From positions 36,632,503 to 36,696,502 of the forward strand of contig CM033396.1 of assembly GCA_019426215.1 (NCBI GenBank): a stretch of DNA of 64,000 nucleotides, in the 5' to 3' direction. Position 1 is the stretch's first letter; every line of letters begins with the position of its first letter. Below, piece by piece: positions 50,423-64,000 of this stretch. A program made the translations under genes and the position numbers. A model generated the notes under the pieces. It was not told where the DNA came from, did no database searches, and worked only from the letters and a program-made list of their open reading frames with translations. Source of the DNA: Buddleja alternifolia (Eukaryota; Streptophyta; Magnoliopsida; Lamiales; Scrophulariaceae).

Positions 50423-53400
50423 ATGAATCTTTACGGGCTCGATTACTCGCTGTTCGACGTTGGATTCAATGATCCGTCTATAATGGAATCCCTTTCAAGC
50501 TCGCAGCAGATGATCATCGATAGAAGACAATTAGAAAGGGAGGAAGAGGATTTACTCAAGCTTTCGAACTCAATTTTGAAAGAAGTGAAGAGAAATAGCA
50601 GTCCGCCGAAGCATCGACATGACGGAACGTCGCCGCTGCCTCTTGGGATGGATTGGAGCCCTTCTCCTCGCAATTGGGTACATTTTGATTTCATTATTCT
50701 CGCGTTTTAGGTTTTGATTTTCTGGGGATTTAAGTTTGTTTGTTAGTGATTGTCTTTTCGATAGTCGAGTTGATTTGTTTAATTACGTGGAATTTTACCT
50801 GAATTACTTGGAATTGTGAGTTTGAATTTGGAGTTTGGACTGTATGTGTTGAATTTGGAGTTTCATGCTGTCTTGTTGAATTATAATCTTCTTTGCATTT
50901 CAGCACATTGTTGTGTATGAACTACTGGTGTGGGCTGAACAATGTGATGTGTGACAACTTTTGATATGATTGTGACGATAGGCGGTTTCAGCTAGCTTGA
51001 GTAGGCTAAATTTACTCAAAGATTGAGATTGAGTTTTGGTTCTTGAGATGAGTAGGAACAGTCAAGTATGGTTTTTGCCTTATATGGTAGCAAATAGAGT
51101 ATATTGTAGAAAAAACTTCTTGTTTTGGTTGTTTAGTTAGGAAGTTGTGGGCTTTCTCACATTTTATTTTAAATTACTCCCTCCATCCACTGTAAGTGCT
51201 TCTATCTTCTTCAATCCCATCAGAGAATGCTCTTTTCCTGAAATGATATTTACATTCGGGTGTAATCTTATTTCGTTAGGATATTTGTGTAAACACATAA
51301 GATAAGTTTTATTTATGCCCGGTTAATGCCCTTTGAGTCCATGACACACTTGGTCATGTTGGGATTTGATTCCATCACAAGCTCTACGGCTACATGCCAA
51401 ACCGGGTTTCAAGTTCATAGGAAGATGTATCAAACATGGGTTACTTTTTGTTGCTTACATTGCATTCTGATCTTCTTTATGTTGTCTTCCTCTCTTTCAT
51501 AGCTTTTTTAAGACCCTAGGGACTATCAAAGCGCACTGTGTTGATCCATTATCAAAACACCAAGTACCCTTGAATAATAATAATAAAAAAAATAGTATGC
51601 CCGAAATTAAAATTCAAGCAACCAATGATGGAAAGAAGCATAAAGTTTTAGCATAAACTTTATCAATTTGCTACAATTTCTTTGTTTGGTAGATATCAAA
51701 TCTGCATCTTTTTTAGGATTTGTTTTGCATCATCAAGTTTCATCAATGCCAATGGTTTGTATCTTTACCGTGTTATATTGGATCAGATGTTGTATCGTTT
51801 TATGTCCCGCGACCCGTAACAGAGAGCAATGGACTAACTCTATGCATCATTGTGGCAAAAAAGGAACGTGGTGAAGTCTTGTTAAAGAAACGATTCCTAC
51901 CACATTATCAGAGAGTAAACGAAGGAAAAAAGAAAACTGACTGTTTTTTAATGGTGCTACAATCTTTATATAAAAGAAAAGTTTATCAGGATTTCTGCAT
52001 CCGTGTCTCATTGATTTAGTTACCGTTATACTAGGTAATCATCATAATGTGGTTACGAGGTTTATTGTATCAATTTGTGATGGACCTCTTGAGGAGCAAG
52101 ACTTTGCTAGCTGCATTATTCAAAAGAAGGATCGTTGCTGCTTTCCTCCCCAATCATGAAATGGGTCCTATACTATATGATCAACTTTAACCAGAACTGC
52201 CATTATATTTACTGAATTGTACCAGCAGAAAGTTATTCTCATGATTTCTGTGTTTTCAAAAATTTTAAGTTTATTTGTAACTGCATATAGTATGCCATGC
52301 GTTGTATGTATAAAACTCTCTTGTTTCTAATGTAGGATGGACCCAACACCATTTGGCCACATGATTTCCACACAGGATGGAGTTATTGTGTCACAGTTCC
52401 TTCTTGGAGCATCTTCTCTGAATCAGAAGGATCAGAGCCTATAGTGGTATAGAGTTTGTTATTTTGTCTCAATTTAGTCTTTTGTTGTTCTCTTCATAAG
52501 CATAAAACCATTACATATGTGTTTGGTAATGTATAACTAGATTTTAATGTATATGTAGTTCTCCACCCTGCTCTCTTCATTGTAGTATGTTGTTTTAAAT
52601 GGTCTATAATGCTGAAAGCCATAGACAAGTTACTTTTTTTTGTTCCCTCGTATTTTCATTTCCTCTGATCTCTTTTATCATCTTCACTTTGCATTATGTT
52701 GTTTATCTCCTATATTCCTCAACACCCCCCACTCCCACCCCACCCTGCCTGCAAAAGAAAAAGAAAGCAGAACTTATTTGATAAGGTTAAGTAAGAGAAC
52801 TTGCCTTGATTAAGGTTAATGAACTTATTTGAAAGTAAGAAATATGTATAACTGTGAAACAGATGTTAAAGGCAAATGTTAAGGAGATTAATGCATTTTT
52901 AGAAGGTAGAAATTGTTACATATTGTTTTAACATTCGTACATGACAGTTTTATAGGGTTCAAGTTGGTTTACAGTCGCCAGAAGGGGTCACCACCATACG
53001 AGGTGTGCTAAGAAGATTTAGTGATTTTTTGAAGCTCTCATCTGATGTGAGTTAGAATTTCTTCTCGAACATTTAAAAGACAATTGACTCGGTACCTTGT
53101 AATTAGACCATAAAATTTGTCTTATCTTGATAATTTGAATTCATTTTCAATAGATTTTCCCATTTCGTGAATTGCTAAATTATTTCTTACATGAGAATGA
53201 TATGAGCTCTGACATAATTCATTTTTTGTATTTTGCAGCTCAAACTAGCTTTTCGCGCGAAAAAGTTGCCCCTGGCTCCTTCGAAGGGGCTTCTGAGGAC
53301 AAAGAGCAGAAAACTCTTGGAGGAAGTTCGTAACTTTTCACTTTTCCCTTGTTAGCAGTTTGTAGTTTAGAATTTATCTTATTTGTAAAGATTTTTTCCT

Positions 53401-56400
53401 CACACCCTCTTATGATGAAAAGCTTCAAGGTAAAGCTGAAAGTTGATGTACCTGTGTGCTAGACGTTGAAAGTTATGCTGAGTTTCTTCACATGTATAGT
53501 GAAACTCGTATAGGCCTATAACTTGTTTAAATCAGCCAAGTATACTTCCAATAACATACAATAGTGAGAGATGACCCTGGTGATAGTGTCTTGCACTTAT
53601 CTAAATAGTCTAGCATCCAATTTAATAGTGTTGACCATTATTCAGTAATGTTACTCACAGTTTCTGAATAAATTCGCATATTGGATTATCTTGATGTGAG
53701 GATGGGGGAAGGACAGTTGGGGGGTTGTTAATCTAAAATTGCTGGAGGACAAGGCACCTTTTATTAGTATTATTGTGAGGTGACAAAACACTTATTAGTT
53801 ATTAGTATTAATCAGTTCGATTGGTTCCTATACTTTCCTAAGAGAAACGATTCATCACAGAGAAGATGTGCTTTGGAGGATTGGATGGGAAAAATACTCT
53901 CCAACATGGATTTCTCAAGAAGTGCTCCTGTAGCTTGCTTTCTTGAATTAGAAGCGGCTGCAAGATCATGTATGTATCTCCTTGCTGCATCAAAGAAATT
54001 TATTGTATATCTTTTCGTTCTTAAAGTAAAATATACATATATTTATTTCTTATATTGAAGCTCATTACTTGTACTCAACTTTTGTTCTAACACCTTTCAG
54101 CATTCTCTGAGTCAAGTCATCCCGAGCCAAATGTAAATTTGAGTTGCAATAGTGGCAGTTCATCATTTTCAAGCCACTCGGATGTATGTGTGGTTTCTGG
54201 CACTTCAGCATTAGGATCAAATTTAGGTAATAGTATCTCTGGCGATGATTTAGCCCCTCTGACTGAAGCAACTACAAGCGAAGCCTCTTCTGGGTATAAT
54301 AATGCCACTCTTTCCCAGGATGTTGGTGAAGGGAATGAAGAAAAATATTCACATAAGTTGGGTGATGGAAAAGTCAACTTGGATAAGACTCACATAGGTG
54401 ATTCTAATACTGTGTCTCGCGATAATGATAGAATTGAAAATTCATCTGGAATGGAAAACTCTCCAATGGTTAGTCATGTTAAATACTCAGAAAGTCTTGA
54501 AGCTTCTTCAGAAGCCCTAGAAACACTTGCCAGCTCAAATCTGCAATTTTCAATGGATAAACTGGTTGTTCTTCCAACAGAAAAGCAGCAGAAGATGAAC
54601 AAACTTCTCACTACTATGCAAGAAAAAATAGACGCATCAAAAATCGATATGGAAGATCTTACAGCAAGGTTGAATCACGAGCTTGCTGTTAGAGATTATC
54701 TTACCACAAAGGTAATTCCCTATCCTCATTCACTTGATCGCTGTTTACTATGTCAAATTCTAAGTGAAAAATATACTTCACAGGTCAAAGATTTGGAAAC
54801 TGAACTTAAATCGACAAAGACGAGTGGCAAAGAAAATCTGGAGCAGGCAGTTCTTATCGAAAGGGAGAGATTTACTCAAATGCAGTGGGATATGGAGGAA
54901 CTCAGAAGAAAATGTATGGATATGGAAGCTGAAAAGGTCTGAATTAGTTGTTCCCATGCAAATATTGTCCCGTTCTCCTTTTTTTTCTTCTGAAAAATGA
55001 ATAATATTTGGATAATTCAGGATCAAAATGCTCATGCTGAAGCAACAAAGACTTCGATAATTCAAGAGAATGAAGCATTGAGGCAAGAGTTGGATTCTGC
55101 TCGAGAGCAGCTAAAGAACTTGCAGAAATTTCATGAAGAGGCAAACTTGAAATCGAAATCAGATGTTAAACTTCTTGCGAAAGAGGTTAAATCACTTCGA
55201 AGTTCTCAATCAGAATTGAGGCAGGAACTTGACAGAGTAGCAAAAGAGAGGACAGAATTTGAGGTAATTCTTTATTTAGATTTACTACAATCGACAAAAT
55301 TTATCCTCACTAATAGATGGCAATGTTGATAAAATTCTAATTTGTGCTCGACAAGACTACGGCCATTGTTGTTCTTGGGCATGATCTTATAGTTCTTTTG
55401 ATACCCATATCACTAAATAGTGGATTATTATGTGATGATGCTATTCTGTAGACGAGACTAATAAAAGAAAGGACGAAAAGGGAACATATGAATGCCGCCA
55501 ATGCAAAGTTGCTGCATGAATGTGAAATTCTTCGCAGTCGGCTTGATGAATGCAGCGTTAATTTTCTGGTTGAGGAAGAAAATAAACTAAAGTTGGATGC
55601 TCCATCTCCGTCAGATGCTCTCGATATATTGGCTACTTCTGAAAACCGTATTGGGCTTCTTCTTGCAGAGGTACTTCTCATGATCAACTGCGAATCAATT
55701 GATATATAAAACCAACGTGTTGCCCATATGGGAATAAACTCTTTGTTTGGCTGAGCTTATAAGCTCCTAAAAACATCCTTATCACCTGTTTAAGAGCTTA
55801 TAAGCTCCTTGAAAGTGTTTAGTAATTTATTTTAGCAGAAGAGCTTATGAGCTCCGAAAAAGGTAAGTTAAGGTCTCCCCAACTTATGTTGCCAACATCT
55901 TATATGCTGTCCGTTTGAGCCATAAAAGGACCAAAATATCCTCAAGTATCTTTACACCCTACCCTCTCATATGTTAAATTGTCACACTGGAAAGAGCTTA
56001 TAAGCACTCATTGTTACCGACCACAACTTAAAAGTATTCACAACTTATTTCCAAAATAAGATTTAATAGATTACAAGTTCTAGGAGCTTATAAGCTCTTA
56101 AAAATAAGCTTAGCAAGGCACACTCTTCGTCTAAGATACCATTTTATGTGCAACATAGTTATACAGAAATATATGGATCACTATAACATCGCTACATTTC
56201 TATTTTATTTGCAAGCAAACATCAATCCAATTTGTGCTAATCTTACGTTTATTAATCTGTGGCACTAAACAGACGCAGCTCCTTTCACAAGATGTTGCAA
56301 CTCGTGCCACAAATGCAAGTCATGAGAGCGAAGTGACTACGACGGATAATGAATTGAAGAAGATGCTGACAGATGTTTTTATTGACAATGCCATCCTCAG

Positions 56401-56491
56401 GAAACAGGCATATTCTATTATCCGCTGTGCTCTTAGAATGATGGATACATCTGATAGCTCTGGGACAGTTAAAGCAGATGCTCCTTCATGA
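50423..56491 (+). CDS. EREX: PX-domain RAB5 effector, EREX-like
   Basis: Ten exons: 50423-50677, 52336-52446, 52948-53046, 53239-53325, 53861-53969, 54101-54711, 54784-54936, 55021-55263, 55452-55670 and 56273-56491. They total 702 codons in one frame (701 aa), close to the length I recall for Arabidopsis EREX (At3g15920). Residues about 86-220 form a PX domain: [18 protein letters not shown] and the phosphoinositide-binding RRFSDF, then [13 protein letters not shown] Ser-rich linker follows. From about residue 360 the protein is predicted coiled coil ([36 protein letters not shown]). In Arabidopsis EREX binds activated RAB5 (ARA7) on endosomes and promotes transport to the protein storage vacuole. 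Exon 4 ends at GAA|GTTCGT, a weak donor. Introns 1 and 9 hold repeats. No lesion was seen, and it converges with SRP54. Confidence 0.9.
55746..56121. repeat. hAT-type MITE in EREX intron 9
   Basis: Ends TTTGGCTGAGC and GCTTAGCAAGGCAC are imperfectly inverted, with 'agcttataagctcc' palindromes repeated inside. It is flanked by actctttg (55738-55745) and actcttcg (56122-56129), an 8-bp duplication with one mismatch. It lies wholly within the intron, so the coding frame is unaffected. Confidence 0.75.
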
Positions 56492-57216
56492 AAAACTGTA
56501 CTATCAACAAATTCTTGGAAAGATGATGAAATTAGCAGATGTGGTTTTCTTTGTAAAATGTAATCCATACGCACTAAAACTCTGCCATTTCAGAATAAAG
56601 GGAAATACTTGAGACATTTGTAGGTCCGTGCTTAATTTTTACTGCTTCAGCTTTTGTTCTGCTCATATTAAAGATTTCATATTAAAGATTTAGGTTAATT
56701 ACGGGGAGCTCCGCTGGAAAAATGGCTCAATTGACTCGATTATTTACTATATTAATCGAGGTCGAATTTTCTATAGCAAAATGTTGTTTCACTTAACGTG
56801 TTACCAAATTGATAAAATATCTGCTTAAATATAAATTGGCGTCATTTATATTGTGCAATAGTGTTGTGGAACAAGATGAATTACAGTTTTGGAGTATGAA
56901 ATCTAAAATGATATTCATCTTTCAAAGTTACTAAAATCTTTCCTCCAGGTTCATAGTTCCTACTATCTTTAGCGTTTCGAACTAATAGAAAATATCCTGC
57001 AACTTTACCGGTTTGAACAGACATAAAATACTTTAGTAAGCAAGAGTAAAGTCCCCATTTCTATTTACACTAACAAAAACATGGAAGAAAACATATGAAA
57101 ATTCGTCATTAAAAAGATTCATGTAAACGTAAGCAAATAATTTCCCTCCAAAACAAATTACAACAAAAGATAGAAATCTTTTGCCTTTTTGCAGTTGTGC
57201 TTATATCCAAGGGTTT
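56492..57216. other. Convergent intergenic region EREX/SRP54
   Basis: Holds both 3' UTRs. No third gene was seen. Confidence 0.55.
56594..56599 (+). terminator. Poly(A) signal of EREX
   Basis: AATAAA, 103 nt after the EREX stop codon, the usual distance for a plant near-upstream element. Confidence 0.5.
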
Positions 57217-62888
<5,672 letters not shown>

Positions 62889-63120
62889 TTTTACGGATTA
62901 TTATTCTGTAATTCGAACTGAATCGATTGGATTAGGGCAGATTATTGTGTAATTCGAACAGAAGCGATTGGATTAGGGCAAATTATTTGTGTAATTCGAA
63001 GTGAATTGATTGGATTAGGGTTACGGTTTAAGAGGATGGTAGGATTCGCCGATCGGAGAGAGGTGGATTTGGAGTGAAACTCTGTTTTGGGTGATATTGA
63101 TAACAAAAACTGGAAACGGC
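62889..63120 (-). promoter_or_regulatory. SRP54 5' UTR and proximal promoter
   Basis: Upstream of the SRP54 ATG. Contains three diverged direct copies of about 55-60 bp sharing 'gtgtaattcgaa' and 'gattggattagggc' (about 62908-63020), probably transcribed leader. Confidence 0.5.
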
Positions 63121-64000
63121 ACCGTATTGGAAAAGGGCCGGCATGAATTGTATTTGGGCCTCAAAGAAAACTTATTACTTGGACCAAAGCCCATAAACTA
63201 TATCATTTATATGCTGTTAAATTTTTATTTTATTTTTTATTTTTTAATTCTGGGGAGAAGGGGTATCTTGAACTATCAGCCCGACAAACCTGGGAAAGTA
63301 GTCGTGTTCTGGGACTACATGGTCTCCATTCTCTCTAGTTCTAGTAAAGTAGTACCATTTTCATCAAGGCATGATTAGACCACAAATTTATGTTGAGGCT
63401 CAACCATACTTTACTTTATCATTCATTTAAACTAATCGACGTACTTGATTAGTGTGCAAAAAAGAAAGCTTATTACTGGACCAAAGCCCTATAACGGGCC
63501 GATCATTTATATGTTGTTGAATTTGTATATGGCCTGTTGTCCAAATTGACTTTTGGGTACATATATTGCTCTAGGGTTAATTATATTAATTACGTTTCTT
63601 ATTTAGTGTAATTACAGTTCAGTTTGCTTTTTTGAACACATAACAAATAGTCCCCTCTTATAATAGAACATTACAATCGCCCCCTTCCATAAAAATACTG
63701 ACGGAATTTGCAACATCATCAAAAAATATTTCCTAAATTTCCTATTTTGCCCTTGAGGTATAATTTTCCATATCAAAGAAAAAGGAATTGTAATTTTCAA
63801 ATTTAATTTTAAATAAATTATTTCGTAAAGACTTATTAACATCCTGATACTGAAGTACAAATTCGTTTTATGCCAATTCGATTATTTTTGATAAATGATA
63901 TATCGAATCTCAATTTATTTTAGGAACAATATCACAATTCAATGCAGATGAATCTAAATTAAGAAGTTGCCAAAAATGTAACTTTTGACTAACAGTCGGA
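63121..64000. other. Intergenic with a diverged direct repeat
   Basis: 'ttattacttggaccaaagcc' at about 63171 recurs as 'ttattactggaccaaagccc' at about 63471. Both are followed by 'atcatttatatg(c/t)tgtt(a/g)aattt', so a segment of about 65 bp is duplicated about 300 bp apart. No gene was seen up to the end of the window. Confidence 0.5.

Noticed and set aside
51177..51195. 'actccctccatccac' in EREX intron 1, like the start of a Stowaway-type MITE.
   Set aside because: No inverted partner or TA target duplication was found in the intron, so no element is called.

Overview
This is nuclear DNA from a flowering plant. The evidence is AT-rich sequence, intron-bearing genes with GT-AG borders, plant versions of SRP54 and of an EREX-type PX protein, a MIR396 hairpin, and nested plant LTR-retrotransposons, Mutator-like elements (MULEs) and hAT-type MITEs. 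Protein matches look eudicot, possibly asterid, but the species cannot be fixed from the sequence. No tRNA, rRNA or CRISPR was seen.

Layout. 1-3486: intergenic, with a MITE that has long terminal inverted repeats (2092-2759). 3487-6322 (-): a four-exon GT4-type glycosyltransferase gene with two in-frame stops. 7841-23629: a MULE with a 10-bp target duplication; its left arm carries a small GRF zinc-finger gene (+) and its right arm drives a decayed MuDR-type transposase (-). A Ty1/copia element (12455-22541, +) is inserted in that transposase gene, and a gag-only LTR element (14748-19887, -) is inserted in the copia integrase, giving three levels of nesting. 25459-25881 and 26575-27297: a hAT-type and a MULE-type MITE. 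28663-34190: a second copia element (-) with 280-bp LTRs and a perfect 5-bp target duplication. 35408-44870: a second MULE with convergent genes, a nine-exon gene ending in a Ulp1/C48 SUMO-protease domain (+) and a FAR1-type transposase (-). 45532-45647: MIR396 precursor (+). 50423-56491: EREX-like gene (+, ten exons, 701 aa, reading frame checks end to end). 57217-62888: SRP54 (-, nine exons, 495 aa), convergent with EREX.

Most interesting region. The introns and spacer of the 35.4-44.9 kb MULE are full of a short degenerate motif around TGTATAATG (14 exact copies by eye, none in exons). It mostly points in the direction of transcription of the gene whose introns it sits in. Together with a fused accessory gene carrying a Ulp1 domain, this resembles the VANDAL/VANC anti-silencing arrangement of Arabidopsis, where an element-encoded protein recognises short motifs clustered in the element's own non-coding DNA. 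That parallel is inference.

The host genes act separately: SRP54 in co-translational ER targeting, EREX in RAB5-dependent endosomal transport, MIR396 in repression of growth-regulating factors. The glycosyltransferase copy looks inactivated. The two MULEs share a plan: transposase read inward from the right end, accessory gene read inward from the left end.
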